From the NCBI RefSeq assembly GCF_010667575.1, contig NZ_JAABNT010000013.1:1-64000 (forward strand): DNA of 64,000 nucleotides. The letters are read 5' to 3'. The number at the start of each line of letters is the position of its first letter. Positions within the stretch are counted from its first letter, which is position 1. Positions 25,190-35,300 of the stretch are shown one piece after another. The notes below the pieces were generated by a model. That model worked only from the letters and a program-made list of their open reading frames with translations, was not told the DNA's origin and did not search any database. The DNA comes from Sulfitobacter sediminilitoris. GTDB taxonomy: Bacteria; Pseudomonadota; Alphaproteobacteria; Rhodobacterales; Rhodobacteraceae. A program made the position numbers and the translations under genes.

Positions 25190-25523
25190 AGTGACGCGCT
25201 ATCCGATCAAGTCTGTTCTCCAGTTTGTTCAGGGCGTTGGTCCGGGTAAAACGACCGAGCCATCCGATTTTGGGCTCTGGCAGGTCGTAGAGCCTGGCGC
25301 GAATTGACATGGCTTGTTCCTTTAGCAGGGGTTCAAGCATTATCTCCATCGTTCGTCCGAAGAGAACGGCTACACCGGAGATGTCGGCAACGCTCGGGAC
25401 GCTGTGAGCGAGCTCAAGGCGCGAAATATAGCTCTGCGACACGCCCAATAAATGGGCGCAATCTGCCTGGCTGAACCCAGATTTCTTGCGGGCCTCGGAC
25501 AGGCAGTGTGAGAAGTCTTGCAT
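25179..25523 (-). CDS. XRE-family helix-turn-helix protein
   Basis: About 114 residues from the ATG at 25523 (MQDFSHCLSEARKKSGFSQ); longer frames lack support. Residues 5-60 form a Cro/C1-type HTH (SQADCAHLLGVSQSYISRLELAHSVPS). The C-terminal 50 residues are basic and helical. It overlaps the start of the RNase H-like gene by 11 bases, an operon that resembles small regulator-effector pairs. It probably represses its own promoter. Confidence 0.75.
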   Translation of the reverse strand: MQDFSHCLSEARKKSGFSQADCAHLLGVSQSYISRLELAHSVPSVADISGVAVLFGRTMEIMLEPLLKEQAMSIRARLYDLPEPKIGWLGRFTRTNALNKLENRLDRIARHYDS

Positions 25524-25866
25524 AAAGATCAAATGAACTAAGAGCGCTGTGGGCCCGGCCCGCATTGCTCTTGCTAGTAACCTGAACGAACGCAGCAAGC
25601 ATCGTTCAGTACGCTCCACGGCCTAAGGTCGTCGTATACAATGCCAAGTCATCCACCGAGTCGGCCTCAAGTGATCTTCAGATCGTCGGAGGGGTGGAAC
25701 CCCTCCGATCCCCGAGACCGGCCTGGTGGTCTGGTAGTCGACGAGCCTTAGAGCTTTCCACAAGCAAGCTTACGCTAACCCGCATATCACGCAAGACCCA
25801 CCCGATATGCTATGCAGCATGGACGCGTGTCTTGGCGGCAAATCCTATCGTAGTATTCTTTCCAAC
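25524..25866. other. Intergenic stretch with one perfect hairpin
   Basis: It lies between the divergent HTH gene and the recombinase unit. TCGGAGGGG (25686-25694) and CCCCTCCGA (25700-25708) form a perfect nine-base-pair stem around TGGAA, without a T-run. It could be a recombinase site, operator or structured leader. No gene is supported. Confidence 0.4.
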
Positions 25867-26022
25867 ATGGATAAAGATGAACACTTACAACGCCACCTGG
25901 ACCTCTGCCAAAGGGTGTTTCAACGCATGTTGGCCGAACGTTCCTGGCCATGGAAAGAAGATGTGGATTCGACAGAACCCAAGGATGTGATAGAATCCGG
26001 GGATATCTCTAATGACGTATGA
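25867..26022 (+). CDS. Small protein coupled to a serine recombinase
   Basis: 51 residues from the ATG at 25867 (MDKDEHLQRHLDLCQRVFQR), with SWPWKED and VIESGDISNDV after. An earlier ATG (25819) is possible; neither has a strong ribosome site. Its TGA overlaps the recombinase start as ATGA, so translation is coupled. Small acidic proteins with a conserved WPW motif precede many serine recombinases in proteobacterial islands. A role as accessory factor is inference. Confidence 0.65.
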   Translation: MDKDEHLQRHLDLCQRVFQRMLAERSWPWKEDVDSTEPKDVIESGDISNDV

Positions 26023-27560
26023 TATCTTGCTTCGGATACATCCGAGTGAGCACACTCAAGCAAGGCGAGGGTGTGTCTCTTCAAGAACAAAAGGATGCAA
26101 TTCTCGCTTATGCGCAGGGCCAAGGTCTCGATGTAGTTGAATGGTTTGAGGAAAAGGAAACCGCTGCCAAATCGGGACGACCTAAATTCAATCGAATGCT
26201 TAAGCTGTTGCGACGCGGGAAGGCAGCTGGCTTGATTATGCACAAAATCGACCGATCTGCTCGAAACCTGAAAGATTGGTCCATCGTTTCTGAACTGCCC
26301 GATCAAGGTATTCAAGTATTTGTAGCTACTGAAAGCTTGGATTTCACCACTCGTGGTGGGCGTCTCACTGCCGACATGTTGGCCGTTATAGCCTCTGATT
26401 TCATTCGTAACCTAAGAGAAGAGACCAAAAAAGGTATACGAGGCCGACTGAAGCAAGGCTTATATCCATTTCGCGCGCCAATCGGATACGTAGACAACGG
26501 CAAGGGACGACCCAAGACCTTGTGTCCAGTGAAAGCTCCGTTGATTAAAGAAATGTTTGAACTGTACGGCTCCGGTCAGCACTCTTTGCGCAGCATACAT
26601 GCTGAAGTACAACGACGCGGCCTTCTCAATCACTCTGGAAGGCCGCTAAGTCTTTGCGGCGTCGAAACCATCCTCAGGAATCCTTTTTACACCGGCATTA
26701 TTGAAATCAAGCGCACCGGTGAGATCTTCAAAGGTGTTCATGAACCTCTCATCACGCCATCGCTCTATCAGCTGGTTCAAGACATCAAAACAGGCCGATG
26801 CGGTCCAAAGATCACCAGACACAACCATCTCTTTCAAGGCTTGTTCCGATGCGGCCTCTGCAACGCCCCGATGTCGCCGGAGTTGCAGAAAGGGCGTGTT
26901 TATTATCGATGTCAGCGACCCGATTGTGCCACTAAAACCGTCCGCGAAGACGTGTTGGATGATGAAGTCTATCAGAAGCTTAAGGTGCTGCAGGTTTCTC
27001 CGGAAAATGCAACTAAATTGGAGAAAGAATGGTTGAGCGATGCCGATCCAACTGGCCGTGACGACCTGCGCAGATCGATTGAATTGCGTATCAGTCTATT
27101 GGAACAGAGCATAAGCCGAGCCGCGGACCTCTTGATCGATGGTACGCTTGACAACGAAACCTACGTGACCAAGAGAAAAGAATCCTCGCTGAAGGTAGCG
27201 CAACTGCGTGAGGAACTTCAAAAACTGCCTGATGCAGCAGAAATCAAAGCCAACGCCAAGCAGTTCATCGAACTCATGAAAACACTTGCAGGGCTTTACC
27301 AAAGCTTGAAGCGCGACGAAAAAAGGGAGTTCATCAAAAACGCTTTCTCGAACCGAACTGTTGTCGAAAGAAAGCTAACACTGGAGCCGCACTCTTGGCT
27401 TACGGAGGCCAAAGTTGGCTTAGGTGTCTTGGATGGTGCCCCACATCGAGACACAGATCGAACTCTGGAAGCGACCTGCGACAGCAAACGAATTGAAACC
27501 TTGATTATTATGAAAGAAAACGTAAGTCCGAGCCGTGCAGAGTCCTGCTCTGGTTCCTGA
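26019..27560 (+). CDS. Large serine recombinase
   Basis: 513 residues with an N-terminal resolvase catalytic domain (FGYIRVSTLKQGEGVSLQEQ; Ser11 is the likely nucleophile, with LIMHKIDRSARNLKDW further on). A recombinase domain follows (GIRGRLKQGLYPFRAPIGY), then a zinc ribbon (CGLC, then CQRPDC, near residues 277-303) and a C-terminal coiled coil. It is cotranscribed with the small gene before it. Large serine recombinases integrate and excise phages or islands at short att sites without accessory DNA. Its last bases overlap the tail of a broken DUF2779 gene, so that gene may have been the insertion target. Confidence 0.92.
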   Translation: MISCFGYIRVSTLKQGEGVSLQEQKDAILAYAQGQGLDVVEWFEEKETAAKSGRPKFNRMLKLLRRGKAAGLIMHKIDRSARNLKDWSIVSELPDQGIQVFVATESLDFTTRGGRLTADMLAVIASDFIRNLREETKKGIRGRLKQGLYPFRAPIGYVDNGKGRPKTLCPVKAPLIKEMFELYGSGQHSLRSIHAEVQRRGLLNHSGRPLSLCGVETILRNPFYTGIIEIKRTGEIFKGVHEPLITPSLYQLVQDIKTGRCGPKITRHNHLFQGLFRCGLCNAPMSPELQKGRVYYRCQRPDCATKTVREDVLDDEVYQKLKVLQVSPENATKLEKEWLSDADPTGRDDLRRSIELRISLLEQSISRAADLLIDGTLDNETYVTKRKESSLKVAQLREELQKLPDAAEIKANAKQFIELMKTLAGLYQSLKRDEKREFIKNAFSNRTVVERKLTLEPHSWLTEAKVGLGVLDGAPHRDTDRTLEATCDSKRIETLIIMKENVSPSRAESCSGS

Positions 27561-27741
27561 ACTTGCTTACGACGATCTCGACATCAAGGAAGGTGCAAGT
27601 GCATCCCGTCTGTGGAAAGAAGTTAGACTGACCAATCCAGAAGCTTCGAAACGTGACTGAGTTTATGCGGATTTAGTGGATTATTGCACTCGTGACACCT
27701 GGGCGATGGTCGCAATCCACAGGACGTTGTTGGCGATGTGA
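27529..27741 (+). pseudogene. C-terminal remnant of a DUF2779 gene
   Basis: The frame reads VQSPALVPELAYDDLDIKEG and SRLWKEVRLTNPEASKRD, then TGA (27658-27660), then on in the same frame VYADLVDYCTRDTWAMVAIH to TGA at 27741. This resembles the end of DUF2779 (RNase H/RecB-like) proteins, with the ALVPELSYDDL motif and the YC-x-D-T-x-AM motif. The N-terminal part is absent and one in-frame stop splits the tail, so it is not functional. Confidence 0.75.
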
Positions 27742-27863
27742 CCGGCGCTGCGGTTCAGGCTCTGGATCAATAAACTAAATTAGTCTCGATGTGATCTGAC
27801 ACCGCCCCCTTCTCAGCAAGTTGGAATGGGAGCCGCGCATCTCTTGAAAGAGATGATGGTTAC

Positions 27864-29045
27864 CTATTCCTCATGACCCTTTCGAGTAACTCGGCCGAGG
27901 CGCGAAAGCATTTTTGCCCACTCATCGACATCGCTGGATAACTTTGCAGGAGTTTTGTCATTTTTTTGTAGCGGCTTCGCGTTGACCGAGACCCTTTTCG
28001 ATTTAAGCCTCTTTGCCTTCGTGGTCCTTTTTGTAGGCTGCTTTTTCCCAAAATCTCGCGAGGAACGCGATTTATGACGCTCATGCGGCCTTTCTTGAGG
28101 CACGCCAGTAAGCAAAATCAGAAAAGCTGCGAGACGCGGGGTCCAAGGTGAGCCGTTGGCGGTCTTACGTCCTGTCGCGTTTAGGTAATGCGCAACTAGC
28201 TTAGCACCAACAATTCCCTTCTTCGCGAAGTCTTGGAGAACCGGGCGCAATTCGTCCTGTACGGTGATGGTTGACGTAAGCGCATATGAGAAGTGACGCT
28301 TTTCAGTAGCGACCATATCGGATATTTTCTGCGGGATCTCATTGTGATCAATACCGCCCTCGACCTCATCGAGATTCAACAAAATCTCGCCATTTACAAT
28401 TTCTATGCTTTCAAGTGTTCCTGGGTTCAAAAAAGAGAACACATTTCCGCGCCAGCTTACAAAATCCCCGGCATTTAGAAGTTGCTGATCGCAGTATACC
28501 TGGAGCCGGTGCTTCTGATGATTTTTGGTTGAAAGGTCTTCAATCAGAACCGACATCGAAAGATCAGAAAAATCGACCTCGGTCACCAGAGCTAGTTTCC
28601 ATGATTTTTTTCGAGCCTTTTTACTTGCTGGAAGAATTCTCTGATCAATCTTTTTCTCCGCATCCAGAATTTTGTTGATTTCGATTAGAGGCCTACTGAC
28701 CGGACGCGCTTTGACTGCTGTGGAGTTGCTGCGACCATTGTCGGTGCATGGGTGCTTTGTCCAAGGTTTGCCGAGTTCATCAAAAAACACCCGACTGCCG
28801 AAATCATTAGAGTAAAAATATACAGATTGCCCGCAAACAGGGCAGACGGCATTCGGATCGACAAAACAACGAGAATAACTACTTGCTCCATAGCTATTCA
28901 GTGCCTGTCTGGCTTTGTGTTTCTCCTCTTCTGAGTACGCAGGTCGCGCTGGTTTCATTGGCATCGGAGGAGAACGGCTTCCGCTATTTCCTCCGCCCAC
29001 GCACCAACCGCAGGTACACCAAGGATAGTGATTATGCCCAGTCAA
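27864..29045 (-). CDS. CxCGWC zinc-type protein of unknown function
   Basis: 393 residues from a TTG at 29045; the frame holds two stops just upstream and no ATG before the motif. The N-terminus reads HNHYPWCTCGWCVGGG, and CPVCGQSVYFY follows near residue 68, so a zinc site is likely. Residues 150-230 look like a beta-rich OB-like domain (VLIEDLSTKNHQKHRLQVYC). GIVGAKLVAHYLNATGRKTA near 285 is recombinase-like in helix pattern. The C-terminus is strongly basic (KKQPTKRTTKAKRLKSKRVS), suiting nucleic-acid binding. It follows the DISARM operon on the same strand, with a gap holding one small frame. No family is recognised. Confidence 0.65.
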   Translation of the reverse strand: MTGHNHYPWCTCGWCVGGGNSGSRSPPMPMKPARPAYSEEEKHKARQALNSYGASSYSRCFVDPNAVCPVCGQSVYFYSNDFGSRVFFDELGKPWTKHPCTDNGRSNSTAVKARPVSRPLIEINKILDAEKKIDQRILPASKKARKKSWKLALVTEVDFSDLSMSVLIEDLSTKNHQKHRLQVYCDQQLLNAGDFVSWRGNVFSFLNPGTLESIEIVNGEILLNLDEVEGGIDHNEIPQKISDMVATEKRHFSYALTSTITVQDELRPVLQDFAKKGIVGAKLVAHYLNATGRKTANGSPWTPRLAAFLILLTGVPQERPHERHKSRSSRDFGKKQPTKRTTKAKRLKSKRVSVNAKPLQKNDKTPAKLSSDVDEWAKMLSRLGRVTRKGHEE

Positions 29046-29118
29046 TTTCGAATCAGCGCTTCTGTTCTACTAAATCTGCTTAGATAGTAAGCTAAGACAT
29101 TGATGGTCCTCAACAACA

Positions 29119-29295
29119 CTAGTGGAAGATCGTCGATCGGGGCTCGAAGGCGTCATGTGGCGATGCAGAGCTAGGGCGTTTGCTCAGGTCGCGCAGCATA
29201 CCCGGGGCTGGGGTCACACACGTCAGAAGGCGGCAACGGGTTTCGAGGCGGTCAAGTTCATTCATGCTGGCATCGATTAATTGATAATCAATCAT
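29119..29295 (-). CDS. Possible small protein upstream of the CxCGWC gene
   Basis: A 58-codon minus-strand frame starting MIDYQLIDASMNELDRLETR with high-GC third positions, as in real genes of this genome. No ribosome site is seen before the ATG, and the tail loses its pattern. The rest of the 29046-29428 gap shows nothing else except TTGATAATCAA at 29281-29291, a perfect 11-base palindrome at the start of this frame. Confidence 0.3.
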   Translation of the reverse strand: MIDYQLIDASMNELDRLETRCRLLTCVTPAPGMLRDLSKRPSSASPHDAFEPRSTIFH

Positions 29296-29428
29296 TTGTT
29301 CGGGGCGATGTAACTATCTGAAGTTCAACGTGTTCAATTCTTTTCTGACCTGGCTTGCAACATTCTCTGCAACAATGCCTAAGAATCCTGCCCGGTCGAA
29401 CGCCAAACGAAGCAGAAGAAACGTGAAT

Positions 29429-30436
29429 TTACTCGATTTGAAAGTCACGACTCAGCATCTGCGAAGCTTTTGAAGCGCGGCTCTCGTTTGCGCCATCCAA
29501 AAGTCGAGCTGCTTTTCGCCCTTGCTCTGTAAACTCAGAAAGCCGCTCTGATAGACTCGTCATATTTTTGGTGTTGATGAACAAACGAATTGCTGTCCCG
29601 TGAAAGTCAGTTCTAAATTTTTGTTTTCCAGTTTCATCGGTGAGGTCAATCCCGTGACCACCCGAGCAAATCAGAAAATTTCCACCGTTTCGGCATATCC
29701 GGCTGGTCATGTAGAGTCCGTAACCAGAATTATTCCATATATTTCGTCCTTTACCAGCAAGTGGATTCCCCGAAATGCCGGGCATTAATGCTAGCTCAAG
29801 CGCTTGGTCTTCAGTCAGGCCTTCATGAGCTGGGTTCCGTGTTAGTGCCGCATGGATACCTATTCCATCATCCACTATTCCAACTTCAACTTGTTCCTTT
29901 TGGGGCCAGTATTGAGCGCAGACGTACACCGTATCAGATTCGCTGTGTTCTACCACATTGCGAATAATTTCTCGGATAGAAAAAGTCAGAGTATCCTGCA
30001 GAGGCCCAACTTCCTGCTGCGTGAGAATTTCGGCGAGTTCGGAGGCTTTCCTTTCAATTACATCACCGGTTTCTAAAAATCTGTCGGAGGCTTCACGCTC
30101 AATTTCGGCAACACAGTACTCGGTAATCGGGATGTATCGATCGCTCCCGGCTGCAGCACCAGGAGACTTGCCGTGATCCAGGCCGAAGGATTGAAAAAAA
30201 CCGAGGTGGGCAGCGTATTCGTGTTTTTCGTAGTTCTTTGCCCTGCGCAGCGCGTCAGGTCTGGCTTCCCGAAAAGTCCTAAAAATTGATGCAAGAAATA
30301 ACATCGAGAAAGGGGGAAAACGACGTACATTTCCAAAATCGAACATGTATTCATCTGCCATTGGGAGTTCTCGCAGTTCGATTGCAAACTCAGCTAGACT
30401 AGTGGGTTCAAGGCTGTTTGGTAGATGGATGAGCAT
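29429..30436 (-). CDS. GHKL-ATPase protein with N-terminal STAS-like region, at the drmC position
   Basis: 335 residues. Residues 1-100 look like a STAS/anti-sigma-antagonist-type fold (FDFGNVRRFPPFSMLFLASIF). Residues 140-300 form a histidine-kinase-type ATPase with N-box SIREIIRNVVEHSES, G1 VDDGIGIH and G2 SGYGLYMTSRICRNGG. No phosphoacceptor His domain is present, so it is an ATP-binding sensor or switch, not a classical kinase. It begins 58 bases after drmB on the same strand. DISARM class 1 operons normally end with drmC, a PLD-type nuclease; no HxK-x4-D motif is seen in this protein. It may be a DISARM accessory or an unrelated follower. Confidence 0.75.
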   Translation of the reverse strand: MLIHLPNSLEPTSLAEFAIELRELPMADEYMFDFGNVRRFPPFSMLFLASIFRTFREARPDALRRAKNYEKHEYAAHLGFFQSFGLDHGKSPGAAAGSDRYIPITEYCVAEIEREASDRFLETGDVIERKASELAEILTQQEVGPLQDTLTFSIREIIRNVVEHSESDTVYVCAQYWPQKEQVEVGIVDDGIGIHAALTRNPAHEGLTEDQALELALMPGISGNPLAGKGRNIWNNSGYGLYMTSRICRNGGNFLICSGGHGIDLTDETGKQKFRTDFHGTAIRLFINTKNMTSLSERLSEFTEQGRKAARLLDGANESRASKASQMLSRDFQIE

Positions 30437-30494
30437 AATGACCTTTCGCTAAATGAATCTGTGTTGATAAGGCCAAAGACGAACCTCTGTGCGC

Positions 30495-32333
30495 CTACCG
30501 AGCCCCCAAGATTTCCAGCATAGAAATCCGATCCAACAACGTATTTCGGCGTTCGCAACTTGTTTCTGCTGTGAACAAGCAGCCGTGGCATGCCGCGCCG
30601 TTGATCATGTCGACATCCGATGTCAGAAGTTCAGAGTCCGAAGAGCAGATCGGATCATTTCCACAGACCGATTGGCGCTTTATTCCTCGCTGCAACGTTG
30701 CCGGAAGGTTGATTGCTTGATCAAGTAATCCGCCGAGCGTTCCTTGTGATCCCCCGCCAGCTGCATAAATCAGCAAACCAAGTTTCGAGACTCGCCCACT
30801 TCCCTCTGGTTTCAAGACATAGATACGCTCTGAAAGTGATGTTGAAGGATAACCGGCTTCAAGGGAAATCTGCTCAATCAGCAAGTGAGACAAAGAGTGG
30901 ACAAAAACGTATTCGTCTCCCGGGTAGGGCCGCCGCCTAGTTGGGTCCTTTTGATACCAGGAATCATAGCGCTGCTTTAACTCGTTTAGAGAGCTCTCTT
31001 TTCCCAAAGTGCCGATGCGTTTTTGAACTTCACTGATGTCAAACTTTAAGAACAAGCCTTCGCCAAATTGCTCCATTGCCGGGAGCCAAGTTACCTTGTC
31101 AGCCAGTGACTGACCTTTGACCTCGAGCGTAATGTCTTCTTGGATTTCATCGAATGGCGATGGGGCCGGTTCAATCCGTGTGAAACCGTATAGGCAGGTT
31201 ACTTCGCAAAGCCGGTGTACTTTTGCGAGCGAGCTAATAAATGAGGTATCGAACTCGCCAGGATCGCGCCAGTCCGCGTCGTCCAGCGTCTCGGCATGAA
31301 GTCGAGCGCCTAAACTGTTTTGTCCAATTAGCTTTTTTCCACTTGCCAGTATCGCATATTCTTCGACTTTCGGATTCTCAATATCACTTGTGTCAGAAGA
31401 AATCTGATCAGCGCGCACTTTCTGCAATGCTGCCCAGACTTCGGCCTGACTGATACCCTCGAACGCATTTTTGATGGGGCCCTGTCCGTAATGAATAGGG
31501 TGTAGTGCTTCCTCAAGGCTTTTCACACTGTCAAACGCCGGCAAGTGATCCTGTATCTTTTGTTCAATTTCGTTCTGGTCGGTCGGCAGAGCAATCAGCT
31601 TTAGTGTCTGTGAGTAGTAGTTATTGATCGCCCCTCGTGTCATCGGACGCTGGCTCTCATTGCAGGCTGTAGCTGTATAACCCTCAATCCATGGGCGGTA
31701 CCCCTTACAGGTACCAAGCGCATTTTCGGTAAAAAGCTCACTCAACTTTCGATTGGCTCCACAGTCACACTGGACCGTAATGTACTGAGGATCACCAGCG
31801 GCACCTTCATCCTTCATATACATCGTTTGCTGGCAGTTCTTACCTTGATGAACAAAATATCGCCAATCGATATCGTCGATGTGGCCCTTGCTACAAGCGG
31901 CGACCCAGCGAACAGGCGATATGGTTTGCCCCTTTTTCCCCTTTGGCTTTTCTCCCGACCGAAACCGCCGCAGCTCCTGTTTGGACAGATCTGAGGGATC
32001 TGAGACAACTTCCCATCTGGGGTACTTTACCGCGGGAACGGCAGGAGTTTTGTGGCCTGTAGGTGTGTCTCCGTTTAGAGGCGGCTCGTACAGGCTCAAA
32101 GTCACCCCTGTAGCGAGCCAGCTTTCTCCGTCTTCAGAATTGTTCAAGAGCTTCGTAAGGTAGTTTACCAGCCGAGGCTCTTTGATCTGCCGCATGCTTT
32201 GGTTTCCAAATGCAATTGGCCAGCTGTCCAGCCCCATGATCATCACAGAGTTGTCTGGTAGATCAACAATTGCGCCCGGTCCAAAGGTCTGGATCAGTTG
32301 TGACAACCTAATTTCATCTTTGGAGCTCACCAA
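30495..32333 (-). CDS. drmB: DISARM component DrmB (DUF1998 protein)
   Basis: 612 residues; the start overlaps the end of drmA by seven bases. The DUF1998 region is visible near residue 480 (VHSLSHLLIEQISLEAG) through LLIYAAGGGSQGTLGGLLDQ. A C-terminal Cys cluster (CGNDPIC, NGAACHGCLFTAETSCERR) near 555-590 probably binds zinc. N-terminal LSQLIQTFGPGAIVDLPD is the usual DrmB opening. DrmB works with the DrmA helicase to recognise and block incoming phage DNA. The length and gene order match known class 1 DISARM. Confidence 0.9.
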   Translation of the reverse strand: MVSSKDEIRLSQLIQTFGPGAIVDLPDNSVMIMGLDSWPIAFGNQSMRQIKEPRLVNYLTKLLNNSEDGESWLATGVTLSLYEPPLNGDTPTGHKTPAVPAVKYPRWEVVSDPSDLSKQELRRFRSGEKPKGKKGQTISPVRWVAACSKGHIDDIDWRYFVHQGKNCQQTMYMKDEGAAGDPQYITVQCDCGANRKLSELFTENALGTCKGYRPWIEGYTATACNESQRPMTRGAINNYYSQTLKLIALPTDQNEIEQKIQDHLPAFDSVKSLEEALHPIHYGQGPIKNAFEGISQAEVWAALQKVRADQISSDTSDIENPKVEEYAILASGKKLIGQNSLGARLHAETLDDADWRDPGEFDTSFISSLAKVHRLCEVTCLYGFTRIEPAPSPFDEIQEDITLEVKGQSLADKVTWLPAMEQFGEGLFLKFDISEVQKRIGTLGKESSLNELKQRYDSWYQKDPTRRRPYPGDEYVFVHSLSHLLIEQISLEAGYPSTSLSERIYVLKPEGSGRVSKLGLLIYAAGGGSQGTLGGLLDQAINLPATLQRGIKRQSVCGNDPICSSDSELLTSDVDMINGAACHGCLFTAETSCERRNTLLDRISMLEILGAR

Positions 32334-35300
32334 GTATCCACCTTTTTCTTGATTTGCGGCCCGGCCAGGTAGTCCTTGATATCAAGGTCGATCCCAGGTT
32401 GAACATCGCGCATTGACCAGCCAGCCCGATAAAGCTCAAAGTCTGGTGAAAGAGCAGAGAGGTCGGTTAAAGGATTGTGCATAAGACCCTGATCATCGGC
32501 GCGATTGGTGTCCCAATAAAGGTCTTCATCGCCGTGATCCGCTAGCAATTGTTCCCAGCTGTCAATTAGTCGGTCGATATCTTCCTGCAAACAGACTCTC
32601 GATTTCAGGAAGTTACTTGCTTCGATGACAGAAGGGTCCTTTGGATCAAATTTGGATGCACCAGCCTTGATTGCAAAGTCAGGGTTGAGATGCCGTACCA
32701 AACCGGCAAACACTGCACCAAGAGCTCGGTCTTTGGCGCGCATTGACCCCGGTGTGACGCTTGTGGCTTCGACTGCACGGTAGAAAGCTTTGTGATAAGT
32801 CTCAAAGTCTTCATAATGAGCTCGATCACGTGCCCGGTGCATGTTCAAAATTACAAGCACCATGCCAGGGCGGTCGGAGTCACGCCCTACGCGGCTGGTG
32901 GCCTGGATATATTCAGCCGCTGACTTGGGTTGATTTTGTACAAGCATCAAGCCGAGACGGGTGATGTCGAGACCGACTGAAATCATATTGGTTGCCAGCG
33001 CTACATCAAGCGGACCTTCATTTTCTTTTGGTGGCGATTTGAGAAAGCTTTCCGCCAACCGCTTCTTGGCCTTAGCCACGAGGTCTGTACTGAGGCGCGA
33101 AGTCAATTCTTCCGGCGCGGCGATGCTGCGACTGGCGAAAGAAGATTCTGTGATTTTTTGTCCATCGCGCAGGCGCTTTAGGGGCCAACTGCGCAAGTTG
33201 TTGGCTACCTCGTCTTCGACAATGCGCCGACTGGCTCCCAGCTCCCGGAGTGCATTGAAGTAGCATAAGGCAGTCATGTAGGGATCCGCTGCGTTTTCAT
33301 CCGCGTCCCTCGGATCGTCATCGTACTGTTTTTGTGCTGCGGCAAGAATAGGTACGACGGAGCGTAGGAGAACTTTACGCGGACCGATACCCAGAGCGCT
33401 TATGGCCAAATATCGACGGCCATGAGCCTCTTCCAAAGATCGTGCAATGGCAAAATAGCTGTCGCGTCGATCAATCCCCGGTGGTGGAAAGATTGCTGTC
33501 TTGTCCCGGCCAAACAGTTTTTTGATCTGGTCTTCGGCGCGCCGTACTGTGGCAGTCGAAGCGACAATTTTTGGACCACGCAATTCACCGTTGATGTTGC
33601 GTGAGGCCAATCGGTCAACCATGGCCTCGTAAAGACCCGCAATCGTGCCCAAAGGGCCGGAAATCAGGTGCAACTCGTCCTGAATTATCAACGATGGCGG
33701 TGGAAGACTCTCACCCTGATCGTTCAACAGAAAGCCAACGCCCGGCTCATCGGCCCCATAGAACCGTAGATGTTTAGAATCCGTCTCCTGACTCATTCGA
33801 TCAACATTGTCGAAGAACCGACCGACCTCGCCGCGCCTTGGCAAAGACGCAAATTTGTCGACAGTTCCGACAATAAACGCAGGTAGCCTGTTGTAGATTT
33901 CCTCATCCACGGCCAGAACGGGCAGGCCACCGTTTTCGGCGCTGAAATCACAATCGATGTTTACACAGTTGATCAGCATACGCTTGCCAACCACATGGAA
34001 GGTGTCCTCGTCGAATTGCGTGCCGCACCATGGGCATTCCTTAATTGGGGCCGGTGCTTCGCGCCCCGATTTCCGATACCTGTTGACCTTGGTGTAGGCA
34101 TGACGTGCGTGGGTGTCTTGTTCACCGCGTCCGCCAATAAGATTTGGAGTTGCCCCGGAACCGACCCACAGCCCGATCTCAATGGGGAAAAGGCCAAGTC
34201 GAGGTTGACCGTTCTTCTGCCACTCCGGTGAACGGCGCAACAACTCCATGGCGCAGATCATAGCGGCGGCACGGCCAAGCTGGTCCAGTGTGAGAAGTCT
34301 CAAAGTATAGCGCATGATCACACATACGCCGCTACCTAGCCAGTCCGGACTGTTAAGGCGTCGATAAGCAATCTGAAAGGCTGCAAGGCCAAGATAGGCC
34401 TCAGTTTTACCGCCACCTGTGGGGAAGAACAGCAAATCGACAATCTTGCGGTCGGCGTGAGTTGGATCAGAAAGGCCGTTTAGGTTTAGCAAAATAAAGG
34501 CCAACTGAAACGGTCGCCACGCGGCTCCGATAATGCCGCGCTTCTCAAGATAGGAATTGATCGACAGGTTCATCGCACGAAACGCATCCCGCGCTGCCTC
34601 ATCGACCTTCAGCAACTCGATGCCTTGCTGCATACGAGCGCGGGCCTCTTCCTGCTTGGCAACTAGTTCGCTAGCGACGTCCCGTCGCGCGGCAGTTTTG
34701 ATCGACGGCAGATCATTCGACTGACTGGAAATGAATTTGGCATAGTCACTTGGAAAGCTCTGCAAAACACTCGCAAGTTTCGAGGCATCCTTTGCAAGCT
34801 CAGCCAAATTGAGCATGTTGAATTCTGTGACTGTCTTCAGTGCTTTGTTCTGGTCAACTTTTTCCACATCCGCCGAGGGCAACGGATCGGTCCAGATCAT
34901 GTCGGTGTGACCATCAGACGGTTCGGCATGACCCGTGCCGATATTCCGGCCACCGGCAAATCGCAGAACATCTGCATAGTGCAGATCGTGCAGGCGCAGG
35001 TCAGGGTCATCTGCTTTGTAGCCGCTCATATCCGGGTTCCCGATGAATCCAGCACCGCCTGCCATCAGTGACAAGCCGACCTGAAACACATTGGACACAT
35101 CACGAAAGCGCTGAGCGGCAAGGCGACGGTTGATCACAAACAGAGTGACAGAAAGCCCATCAAGATCGGCCTCGGGTCGGGGCAGTTTTGTCTGTTGCAC
35201 CATTAGATGCAGATGAAGTACGCCACCTTTCCTCTGGGGGGACTCGGTTTCAAACAACGGAATGGAAATACCGCCTTTGGTCTGGGCTGCCTCGGCGAGT

